This document shows, in pieces, positions 8,347 through 15,965 of a DNA stretch of 64,000 nucleotides. Each line of letters begins with the position of its first letter. The first letter of the stretch is position 1. This DNA is from Amycolatopsis bullii. Its GTDB lineage: Bacteria > Actinomycetota > Actinomycetes > Mycobacteriales > Pseudonocardiaceae. Location of the stretch: positions 1 through 64,000 of the forward strand of contig NZ_BNAW01000040.1 of NCBI RefSeq assembly GCF_014654205.1, written 5' to 3'. The notes under the pieces were generated by a model, which made no database searches, was not told the DNA's origin, and worked only from the letters and a program-made list of their open reading frames with translations. The position numbers and the translations under genes were made by a program.

Positions 8347-9396
8347 ATGCACGACGGCAGTGGCCGGATTGTGGTGCAGAACCTGAGCAAGCAGTTCGGC
8401 GCCGTGAACGCCGTGCAGAACCTCAGCTTCACGGTCGAGCCGGGTTCGGTGACGGGCTTCCTCGGCCCGAACGGCGCCGGCAAGACGACGACATTGCGCA
8501 TGTTGCTCGGGTTGGTGACCCCCACATCGGGGATGGCGACGATCAACGGACGGCCGCACTCGCAGCTGGGGAACCCGGCGCGGGTGGTGGGTTCGGTCCT
8601 GGAGAACGAGGGGTTCCACCCGGGCCGCACGGCGCGCAACCACCTCCGCGTGTACGCGGCGGCCATCGGCGTGCCGGACCGGCGCGCGGACGAGGTGCTC
8701 GGCCTGGTGGGCCTGGGCAGCGCCGCGGACCGGAAGGCGGGCGGGTTCTCGCTCGGCATGCGGCAGCGGCTGGCGCTGGCGACGGCGCTGCTGGGCGATC
8801 CGCAGGTGCTGGTGCTCGACGAGCCGACGAACGGCCTCGACCCCGAAGGCATCCTGTGGCTGCGCAACTTCCTGCGCTCCTACGCGCGGGAGCAGCGGCG
8901 GACGGTGCTGGTGTCGAGCCACCTGCTCAACGAGGTCGAGCAGCTGATCGACCAGGTCGTGATCATCAGCCAGGGCGTCACGCGCTACTACGGCCCGCTG
9001 GAGCAGCTGCGCAAGAGCCAGCAGTCCCGGGTGCTGGTGCAGCCGGCGGACCCGTCGGCGCTGGTGAAGGCGTTGCAGGACAACGGCATCACCGGGGTTT
9101 CGCCGACGCCGGACGGCCGGGTCGCGGTCGCCGGGTCGAGCGTCCAGCAGATCGGTGACATCGCGGCGAAGGCCGGGATCGCGGTCTACGGGATGCAGGA
9201 GGAGCACGCCGATCTGGAGCGGATGTTCTTCCAGCTGACGCAGGGCCAGTACACCGGCGGTGCTCCCGGGTACCCGCCGCACCAGGCCCAGTACCAGGGC
9301 CCGCCGCCCGGTTATCCGCCGCAGCAGCACTACCAGCAGGGCCCGCCATCGGGTCCGCAGCAGCAACAGCAGTACTGGGGAGGACCGCAGCAGTGA
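8347..9396 (+). CDS. ABC transporter ATP-binding protein with a PGYQ-rich C-terminal tail
   Basis: This 349-residue ATPase has Walker A GPNGAGKT at residues 40-47, signature LGMRQ, Walker B VLVLDEPTNGLD and an H-loop SSHLL, as in DrrA/CcmA-like ABC-2 exporters. After a DrrA-type accessory region, residues from about 300 to the end form a low-complexity tail rich in Gly, Pro, Tyr and Gln (repeats like GYPPQ), presumably disordered. The start is the ATG at 8347 after an AGGGGA site. Its stop overlaps the permease start as TGATG, so both subunits are coupled. The transported substrate is unknown. Confidence 0.92.
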   Translation: MHDGSGRIVVQNLSKQFGAVNAVQNLSFTVEPGSVTGFLGPNGAGKTTTLRMLLGLVTPTSGMATINGRPHSQLGNPARVVGSVLENEGFHPGRTARNHLRVYAAAIGVPDRRADEVLGLVGLGSAADRKAGGFSLGMRQRLALATALLGDPQVLVLDEPTNGLDPEGILWLRNFLRSYAREQRRTVLVSSHLLNEVEQLIDQVVIISQGVTRYYGPLEQLRKSQQSRVLVQPADPSALVKALQDNGITGVSPTPDGRVAVAGSSVQQIGDIAAKAGIAVYGMQEEHADLERMFFQLTQGQYTGGAPGYPPHQAQYQGPPPGYPPQQHYQQGPPSGPQQQQQYWGGPQQ

Positions 9397-10277
9397 TGGG
9401 CAACCTGATCAAGGCGGAGTTCCGCAAGACGCTGTCGCTGAACACGTGGTGGGTGCTGCTGATCCCGCTGGCGCTGGTGGCGTTCTGGCTGACGTTCGCA
9501 TGGGGCAAGATCACGAACAACTTCGTGGACTACATCGGCAGCTCCGACGCCCGCGAGATCGCCAGGGCGGTCGGCCTGGAGGCGGGCGAGCTGCCGGTCG
9601 GGCTGCTGGCGTTCGCGCACGGCGTGAACATCGCGCAGCTGATCCCCGGTCTGTTCGGCGTGTTCGCGCTGGCCGGCGAGTACCGCAGCAAGACGATCAC
9701 GACGACGTTCCTGACCGCGCCGAACCGGGTGACGGCGCTGACCGCGAAGATGCTCACCTACGTGGGCTGGGGCGCCATCTACGGCGTGGTGAGCGCCGGC
9801 GTCTCGGCGATCGCGGTGATGGCCTCGGTCGATTCCAGCCGGTGGCCCAGCGCGGGCCAGTGGCTGGCCGCGGTCGGCGGGACGATCCTGGCTTCGGTGC
9901 TGGTGACGTTGTTCGGCATCGGGTTCGGCGCGGTGCTGCGCAGCGTGCCGCTGGCGGTCGTGCTGTTCCTGGTGTGGTTCCTGATCATCGAGAACGTGCT
10001 GGTCGTCTCGCTCTGGGGACCGGCCGACATCCTGGGCGGGATCCTGCCGAACGGCACCGCCAACGGGATCGTGGGCGGGATCGCGGCGGACGCCTTCAAG
10101 ATCAATTCGCTGAGCCTGCCCGGCGGGGTCGACCACTGGTCGGCGCTGGGCCTGCAGCTGGCGGCGGGCGCGCCCGGCGTGCTCTCGTGGTGGGCCTCGG
10201 CGCTGATCTTCTTCGCGTGGACGATGCTCTTCTTCGGCCTCGGCTGGGCGGGCAACCAGAAGCGCGACATCACGTAG
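9396..10277 (+). CDS. ABC-2 type transporter permease
   Basis: The 293-residue membrane protein has about six hydrophobic segments. It starts MGNLIKAEFRKTLSLNTWW, the usual LxxEFxKxxS motif of ABC-2 permeases, with an EYRSKTITTTFL segment between helices. The start codon is the ATG at 9396 that overlaps the ATPase stop codon; a GTG three bases earlier is also possible. With the upstream ATPase it would form a homodimeric or heteromeric exporter or an ATP-driven membrane protein complex. A hairpin terminator follows. Confidence 0.9.
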   Translation: MGNLIKAEFRKTLSLNTWWVLLIPLALVAFWLTFAWGKITNNFVDYIGSSDAREIARAVGLEAGELPVGLLAFAHGVNIAQLIPGLFGVFALAGEYRSKTITTTFLTAPNRVTALTAKMLTYVGWGAIYGVVSAGVSAIAVMASVDSSRWPSAGQWLAAVGGTILASVLVTLFGIGFGAVLRSVPLAVVLFLVWFLIIENVLVVSLWGPADILGGILPNGTANGIVGGIAADAFKINSLSLPGGVDHWSALGLQLAAGAPGVLSWWASALIFFAWTMLFFGLGWAGNQKRDIT

Positions 10278-10288
10278 TCCCGAATCCC

Positions 10289-10329
10289 GCGGAAGGCCAC
10301 TTCGAGCTGCTCGAGGTGGCCTTCTCCGC
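10289..10329. terminator. Hairpin terminator after the ABC-2 operon
   Basis: GAAGGCCAC (10292-10300) pairs with GTGGCCTTC (10316-10324), extended by an inner CGAGC/GCTCG pairing and by outer GCGG/CCGC-like bases. It lies 12 bp after the permease stop and belongs to the GAAGGCCACCT hairpin family of this window. Confidence 0.65.
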
Positions 10330-10373
10330 ATTCCGGGAAATATTTTGTCGGTGGTGGCGCTTACTGTCACAAC

Positions 10374-13300
10374 GTGACCATCGCTCCGCCCCGCTCCCGT
10401 CAAGAGCTCCCACAGGCCGAGACCGCCGGCTGGATCCGGCGGCTGTCCGCCGCGGCGTGGGAGCACCGCGTGCTCGTCGTGCTGTCGCTGCTCGCCGCCG
10501 CGTTCGGCGTCGGGGTGCAGGCCGCGAGCCCCTTGCTGGTGCGCACGGCGGTCGACGACGCGGTGGCGGGGCAGACCGGCGGGCTGCCCGGGATCGCCGG
10601 GTTCCTGGTGGCGCTGCAGCTGGTCGCCTTCGGCACCGCGTTCGCGCGCCGCTACCTCGGCGGGAAGCTCGCCCTCGACGTGCAGCACGATCTGCGCCAG
10701 CGCGTCTTCAACGCCGTTTCGCGGCTGGACGGCGGCAAGCAGGACGCGCTGCGCACCGGCCAGGTCGCCTCGCGCGCGATCTCCGACCTGCAGCTGGTGA
10801 CCGGGATCCTGATGCAGGTCCCGCTCTCGTTCGGTTCGGTGGTCTTCGCGCTGCTGTCGTTCGTCGCGATGCTGTGGCTGTCCCCGGTGCTGACGCTGAT
10901 CGCGCTGGTCGTCACGCCCGCGGTCGGCATCATCGTGACCCGCAGCCGCAAGCGCCTCTTCCCGGCGACGTGGTCGGCGCAGCAGCGCGCGGCCGATGTC
11001 GCGCAGCAGGTCGAAGAGACGGTCACCGGCGTCCGCGTGGTCAAGGGCTTCGGCCAGGAGACGCGGGAAGTCTCGAAGCTGGAAGCGACCGCGCGCAAGC
11101 TGTTCGGGGAGCGGCTCCGCGCGGCGAAGCTGTCGGCGGTCCCGACGGCGACCACCGCCGCGCTGCCCGCCGCCGGCCAGGTCGCCGTGCTCGGGATCGG
11201 CGGCGTCCTCGCGCTGAACGGGTCCATCACGCTCGGCACGTTCCTGGCCTTCGCCACCTACCTCGCGACGCTGATCGGGCCGGCCCGGATGCTGTCCGGC
11301 CTGGTCGTGCAGGCCCAGCTGACCCGGGCCGGCGCCGAGCGGGTGTACGAACTGATCGACGCGCAGCCGGAGGTCGTCGACGCGCCGGACGCGCGGCCGC
11401 TGCCGGAGGGGCCGCTGGGCGTGGAACTGGACGCCGTCCGCTTCGGCTACACGCGCAGCGAACCGGTGCTCGACGGGCTGTCGGTCACCGCGAACCCGGG
11501 CGAAACCCTCGCGCTGGTCGGCACCGCGGGCTCGGGGAAGTCGACGATCTCGTTGCTGCTGCCACGGTTCTACGACGTGCACGAGGGTGCGGTGCGGGTC
11601 GGCGGCCTCGACGTCCGCGACGTCCCGCTGCGGCAGCTGCGGCAGGCGATCGGGGTGGTCTTCGAAGAGGCGTTCCTGTTCTCCTCGTCGATCCGGGACA
11701 ACATCGCGTACGGCCGTCCGGACGCCACCGACGAGGAGATCGTCGCGGCGGCCAAGGCCGCGGAGGCGGACGGCTTCATCCGCGCGCTGCCGGACGGCTA
11801 CGACACGCTGGTCGGCGAGCGCGGGCTGACGCTCTCGGGCGGGCAGCGGCAGCGGCTGGGGCTGGCCAGGGCGCTGATCACCGACCCGCGGATCCTCGTC
11901 CTCGACGACGCGACCTCGGCCATCGACACCGTCACCGAAGCGGCGATCCACGACACCCTGCGGTCGGTCACCGCGACCCGGACCACCCTGCTCATCGCGC
12001 ACCGGCGATCCACGCTGGCCTTGGCCGACCGGATCGCGGTGCTGGACGAAGGCCGCGTCGTCGACGTCGGCACCGAAGCCGAGCTGATGGCGCGCTGCCC
12101 GCTGTTCCGCGAGCTGGTGGGGGGCCCGGGCGACGACGTCGAGGAGAAGCACCGCTGCGAGGGCCTGGACTGCGGCCAGGACGGGGTCACGCCGTCCCTG
12201 TGGCCGCGGGACGAGGGCCACGACGAAGTCGACGCACTGGCCGAAGCCGCGCGGATGCGCAGCGGCGACCCGAACAGCAGCGGCTTCGTCGGCGGGGGCG
12301 GCGGCCTCGACGTGCCGCCGACACCGGAGCTGATCGAGGGCGTGCGCAAGCTGCCGGCCGCCGTCGACGAGCCCCGGCTGCCGGGGGTGGACGTCACCGC
12401 GCCCGACCCGAGGTTCCGGCTCGCCGGGCTGCTGCGCCCGGTCCGCGGGCCCCTCTCCGTGGTGATCGCGCTGGTGGCGGCGGACGCGCTGGCGTCGATC
12501 GCGCTGCCGGGGCTGTACCAGTTCGGCGTCGACCACGGTGTCCGCGCGGGTGTCGAGTGGATGATCTGGCTGGCCGCCGGCATCGGTGCCGCGGTGATCG
12601 CGGCCGACTGGCTGGTGGTGTTCGCGCAGACGCGGCTGACGTCGCGGGTGGGCGAGACGGTGCTGTACGCGCTGCGCGTCCGCAGCTACGCGCACCTGCA
12701 GCGGCTCGGGCTCGACTACTACGAGCGGGAACTGTCCGGGAAGATCATGACCCGGATGACGACGGACGTCGACGCGCTCTCGACGTTCCTGCAGACCGGC
12801 CTCGCCACCGCGGTGGTGAGCGCGCTGACGCTGGCGGGGATCACGACCGCGCTGCTGGTCACCGACGCCGGGCTGGCGCTGTACGCGCTGGCGATGGTGC
12901 CGGTGCTGGCGGTGGCCACGGTGATCTTCCGGCGGTCGGCGTCGAAGGCGTACAACGAGGCCCGCGAGCGGGTCAGCGTCGTGAACGCGGACATGCAGGA
13001 GAACGTCAGCGGGCTGCGCGTCGCCCAGGCGTACACGCGCGAAGACCGCTCCGCGGAGGCGTTCGCTTCGCGCAGCGACGACTACCGGCGCTCGCGGCTG
13101 CGGGCCCAGCGGTACGTGGCGACGTACTTCCCGCTGGTCGCGCTGCTGTCGGACCTGGCGACGACGACGGTGCTGGTGGTGGGCGCGAACCGCGTTTCGG
13201 CGGGCACGCTGTCGGCCGGGGTGCTGCTCGCGTTCCTGCTGTACCTGCAGCAGTTCTTCTCGCCGATCCAGCAGCTGTCGGCGGTGTTCGACGGCTACCA

Positions 13301-14120
13301 GCAGGCGAGCGTCGGCCTGAACCGCATCGGCGACCTGCTGCGGACGCCGACGTCGGTGCCGGCGGCGGAGAACGCGGTCGCCGTCCCGTCCCGGCTGCGC
13401 GGCGAAGTGTCGTTCAAGGAGGTCGACTTCGCCTACTCCGGCGCGGAGGGCAAGGCGCTGGAGCAGTTCTCGCTGGACGTCGCGGCCGGCGAGACGATCG
13501 CGCTGGTCGGCGCGACCGGCGCGGGCAAGTCGACGGCGGTGAAGCTGGTGGCGCGCTACTACGACGTCACCGGCGGCGAGGTCCGGATCGACGGCACGGA
13601 CGTCCGCGAGTACGAGCTGGCGGGGCTCCGCCGCCGGATGGGCGTGGTGCCGCAGGAGGCCCACCTGTTCTCGGGCACGGTGGCCGACAACGTCCGCTAC
13701 GGCCGCCCGTCGGCCTCGGACGCCGAGGTCGAGGCGGCGGTCCGCGCGGTGGGCGCGCTGGACGGCGTCGCGGCCCTGCCGTCGGGCTTCCTGCAGCCGG
13801 TGGGCGAGCGCGGCCGCTCGCTGTCGGCGGGCCAGCGCCAGCTGGTCGCCCTGGCCCGCGCGGAGCTGGTGGATCCGGACGTCCTGCTCCTCGACGAGGC
13901 CACGGCGGCCCTGGACCCGTCGACGGAGGCCGCGGTCCTGCGCGCCACGGAGACGGTCGCCCGCCGCCGCACGACGTTCGTGGTCGCCCACCGCCTGGCC
14001 ACGGCCGCCCGCGCGGACCGCATCGTGGTCCTCGACCACGGCCGAATCGTCGAAACCGGAACCCACGCCGAGCTCCTGGCCGCCAACGGCCCCTACGCCC
14101 GCCTCTGGTCCCTCGGCTGA
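10374..14120 (+). CDS. Fused heterodimer-type ABC multidrug exporter (Rv0194-like)
   Basis: This 1248-residue protein contains two full exporter halves in one chain: six-helix domain, NBD1, linker, six-helix domain, NBD2. NBD1 has Walker A GTAGSGKS near 381, signature LSGGQ near 486 and Walker B LVLDDAT near 506, where the catalytic Glu is Asp. NBD2 has Walker A GATGAGKS near 1046, signature LSAGQ near 1149 and Walker B LLLDEAT near 1169. The NBD1 site paired with the non-canonical LSAGQ is therefore the degenerate one and the other is active, as in asymmetric heterodimeric exporters. M. tuberculosis Rv0194 has the same fused layout. A charged linker (about 590-680) joins the halves. Confidence 0.93.
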   Translation: MTIAPPRSRQELPQAETAGWIRRLSAAAWEHRVLVVLSLLAAAFGVGVQAASPLLVRTAVDDAVAGQTGGLPGIAGFLVALQLVAFGTAFARRYLGGKLALDVQHDLRQRVFNAVSRLDGGKQDALRTGQVASRAISDLQLVTGILMQVPLSFGSVVFALLSFVAMLWLSPVLTLIALVVTPAVGIIVTRSRKRLFPATWSAQQRAADVAQQVEETVTGVRVVKGFGQETREVSKLEATARKLFGERLRAAKLSAVPTATTAALPAAGQVAVLGIGGVLALNGSITLGTFLAFATYLATLIGPARMLSGLVVQAQLTRAGAERVYELIDAQPEVVDAPDARPLPEGPLGVELDAVRFGYTRSEPVLDGLSVTANPGETLALVGTAGSGKSTISLLLPRFYDVHEGAVRVGGLDVRDVPLRQLRQAIGVVFEEAFLFSSSIRDNIAYGRPDATDEEIVAAAKAAEADGFIRALPDGYDTLVGERGLTLSGGQRQRLGLARALITDPRILVLDDATSAIDTVTEAAIHDTLRSVTATRTTLLIAHRRSTLALADRIAVLDEGRVVDVGTEAELMARCPLFRELVGGPGDDVEEKHRCEGLDCGQDGVTPSLWPRDEGHDEVDALAEAARMRSGDPNSSGFVGGGGGLDVPPTPELIEGVRKLPAAVDEPRLPGVDVTAPDPRFRLAGLLRPVRGPLSVVIALVAADALASIALPGLYQFGVDHGVRAGVEWMIWLAAGIGAAVIAADWLVVFAQTRLTSRVGETVLYALRVRSYAHLQRLGLDYYERELSGKIMTRMTTDVDALSTFLQTGLATAVVSALTLAGITTALLVTDAGLALYALAMVPVLAVATVIFRRSASKAYNEARERVSVVNADMQENVSGLRVAQAYTREDRSAEAFASRSDDYRRSRLRAQRYVATYFPLVALLSDLATTTVLVVGANRVSAGTLSAGVLLAFLLYLQQFFSPIQQLSAVFDGYQQASVGLNRIGDLLRTPTSVPAAENAVAVPSRLRGEVSFKEVDFAYSGAEGKALEQFSLDVAAGETIALVGATGAGKSTAVKLVARYYDVTGGEVRIDGTDVREYELAGLRRRMGVVPQEAHLFSGTVADNVRYGRPSASDAEVEAAVRAVGALDGVAALPSGFLQPVGERGRSLSAGQRQLVALARAELVDPDVLLLDEATAALDPSTEAAVLRATETVARRRTTFVVAHRLATAARADRIVVLDHGRIVETGTHAELLAANGPYARLWSLG

Positions 14121-14132
14121 CGTGCGGAAAGG

Positions 14133-14266
14133 GGCATCACCCGTGATCCGGAAGGCATCACACGTGATTGAGGAGGCATCACGCCGATGCCCCTCCAATC
14201 ACGCGTGATGCCCCTCCAATCACGCGTGATGCCCCTCTGGTCACGCGTGATGCCTCCTTGCGCACG
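14133..14266. repeat. Inverted 21-bp-period repeat array (ATCACGCGTGAT type), locus A
   Basis: Three units starting GGCATCAC at 14133, 14154 and 14175 are followed head to head by units starting GATGCC at 14186, 14207, 14228 and a partial one at 14249. Spacing is exactly 21 bp throughout. Forward units share the core CCCTCCAATCACGCGT, and adjacent units create the palindrome ATCACGCGTGAT. The array begins 12 bp after the exporter stop codon and ends shortly before the DUF4291 gene. The same unit occurs at 37581-37685. Confidence 0.9.
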
Positions 14267-14302
14267 AAAAGTCCGTGGCCGGGCGGGGCCGACGCTGGAA
14301 GC

Positions 14303-14917
14303 ATGACGGGCATGTTCGAAGAGAGGCGGGTTCCCGACCGGCAGATCCGGGCCGCGCAGACCGAGACGACCGTCCGGGTCTACCAGGCCTACTCGCCCGA
14401 GATCGCCGACGCCGCGCTCGAGAAGCAAACCTTCGTCGCGCCGTTCAAGCGGGAGCGGATGACGTGGATCAAGCCCTCGTTCCGCTGGATGGCCTACCGC
14501 TGCGGCTACGGGCGCAAGCCGGGTCAGGAACGCGTCCTCGCCATCGACATCACGCGCGACGGTTTCGAGTGGGCCCTCGCCAACGCCGCGCTCAGCAAAC
14601 CACGCCGCGGTCAGGACGCGGCCGCCTGGAAGCAGCAGCTCAAGACCAGCCCGGTCCGGATCCAGTGGGATCCCGAGCGAGACCTCGGCCACACCGCGCT
14701 GAACTTCCGCGCCATCCAGGTCGGCCTGAGCGGCGAGGCCGTCGATCACTACGTCGGCGAGTGGATCACCGCCATCACCGATGTCACCCCCGTCATGCGC
14801 GACATCGCCGGGCTCCTGGCCACCGACCGGCTGCACCTGGCCGTCGAGCTCGTCCCCCACGAGCCCCCGTACCGACTGAGCCCGGGCCTCGCCGAAGCCA
14901 TCGACGCGACCGGCTGA
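14303..14917 (+). CDS. DUF4291 family protein (copy 1, full length)
   Basis: The 204-residue product matches the DUF4291 pattern: QIRAAQTETTVRVYQAY near the start, then FVAPFKRERMTWIKPSFRWMAYRCGYG, RVLAIDITRDGFEWAL, and WDPERDL. The family has no assigned biochemical role. The ATG at 14303 is used here, and a second ATG nine bases later is equally plausible. A shortened paralogue begins 51 bp downstream with a nearly identical upstream sequence, so the pair arose by local duplication. The C-terminal 55 residues of the two copies are almost identical. Confidence 0.85.
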   Translation: MTGMFEERRVPDRQIRAAQTETTVRVYQAYSPEIADAALEKQTFVAPFKRERMTWIKPSFRWMAYRCGYGRKPGQERVLAIDITRDGFEWALANAALSKPRRGQDAAAWKQQLKTSPVRIQWDPERDLGHTALNFRAIQVGLSGEAVDHYVGEWITAITDVTPVMRDIAGLLATDRLHLAVELVPHEPPYRLSPGLAEAIDATG

Positions 14918-14967
14918 GGAAGGCAGCAACGAAAGTCCGTGGCCGGGCGGCCCGGGTCGCTGGGAGC

Positions 14968-15438
14968 ATGGCGGGCATGTTCGAAGAGAAGCGGGTTCCC
15001 GACCGGCAGGTCCGGGCGGCGCAGACCGAGACGACCGTCCGGGTCTACCGGTCCTGCCCGCCCGCCGTCGCCGATGCCGCGCTCGAGGAGCAGCGAGGCG
15101 GGGCGGGGCCGGTCACGCCGTCGTTCCGGCTCGCGGCCTACGACAGCGAGAACGGCCGCAAGCCCGGCCACGAGCGCATCCTCGCCATCGACCTCACCCG
15201 TGACGGCTTCGAACAGGCCCTCCAGGGGCACGTCGAATGGGTCCCCGAGCGAGATCTCGACCACACGCCGCTGAACTTCCAGGCGATCCGGCTCGATCAC
15301 GAACTCGCCGACGAGTGGATCACCGCCATCACCGACGTCACCCCCGTGATGCGCGACATCGCCGGGCTCCTGGCCACCGACCAGCTGCACCTGGCCGTCA
15401 AGCTCGTCCCCCACGAGCCGCCGTACCCGACGTCCTAA
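14968..15438 (+). CDS. DUF4291 family protein (copy 2, shortened)
   Basis: This 156-residue paralogue of the preceding gene keeps the N-terminal FEEKRVPDRQVRAAQTETTV, the ERILAIDLTRDGFEQAL core and the C-terminal WITAITDVTPVMRDIAGLLA. It lacks the stretch with the FKRERMTWIKPSFRWM motif (reduced to VTPSFRLAAYD) and about 25 residues in the middle. The loss of the invariant MTWIKPSF tryptophan/lysine suggests altered or lost function, yet the frame is intact and third-position GC is normal, so it may still be made. Its stop codon overlaps the stop of the convergent small gene by two bases. Confidence 0.75.
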   Translation: MAGMFEEKRVPDRQVRAAQTETTVRVYRSCPPAVADAALEEQRGGAGPVTPSFRLAAYDSENGRKPGHERILAIDLTRDGFEQALQGHVEWVPERDLDHTPLNFQAIRLDHELADEWITAITDVTPVMRDIAGLLATDQLHLAVKLVPHEPPYPTS

Positions 15439-15707
15439 GGCAGCGCCCGCCAGGCCAGCGACCCCAGCCCGGCCGCCTCGACGTCGGGCCGTGACGCCCA
15501 CCGGACCGTCCCCGGCCGGACGTGCACCCCCGCCCCGACCAGCCAGTCCGGCTCCTCCGGCTCGACCCACGCCATCTCCTCGAAGTCGGCCAGCGTGGGC
15601 CAGACGGCGGCGCACGAGTCGCACCGGAGCACGACCGCGCCGGACTCGGTGACCAGCGGCCGCACCAGGCCCTGGTCCCAGAACGACGGACATTCGACCA
15701 GCCACAT
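15435..15707 (-). CDS. Hypothetical protein
   Basis: This 90-residue protein starts MWLVECPSFWDQGLVRPL and has VVLRCDSCAAVWPTLADF, with a CxxC pair that could bind metal. I do not recognise the family. The frame extends to a GTG at 15767, but the ATG at 15707 fits the amphipathic start better. It converges with the short DUF4291 copy with overlapping stop codons. Confidence 0.6.
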   Translation of the reverse strand: MWLVECPSFWDQGLVRPLVTESGAVVLRCDSCAAVWPTLADFEEMAWVEPEEPDWLVGAGVHVRPGTVRWASRPDVEAAGLGSLAWRALP

Positions 15708-15965
15708 CCGCCCAGCAGAACCCGCGCCGGTGAACGTCGCCGGGACGGCGAGCGAACCCCGAACCAAGAGGCCGGGAACCCTGTACCCGGTCCAGCGCTT
15801 AAGGTTCCCTTAGCACATCTTGATCGAGTCAGTGACCGATACCCTAGTGCGCCACGCCTCACACAGGCCGGTTCCATCACATCGCGGTCACCGAGGGGGT
15901 TAGCCTGGTAGGCGCATCAGCGGATTCAAGATCGAGATCGAGACGGATAGAGGCGAGCCCCAGCC
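15708..15965. promoter_or_regulatory. Divergent control region upstream of kgd
   Basis: The 258-bp spacer separates the small hypothetical gene from kgd. It is less GC-rich from about 15790 to 15860, where a TTGATC at 15820 and TACCCT at 15840 resemble promoter hexamers, though their 14-bp spacing is short. No terminator or operator is obvious. Confidence 0.35.

Noticed and set aside
9260..14198. Two open frames of over 1,600 codons overlapping the ABC genes
   Set aside because: They lie in other frames of the ABC-2 and fused exporter genes, are Arg/Gly/Pro-rich and show no motifs; a side effect of high GC.
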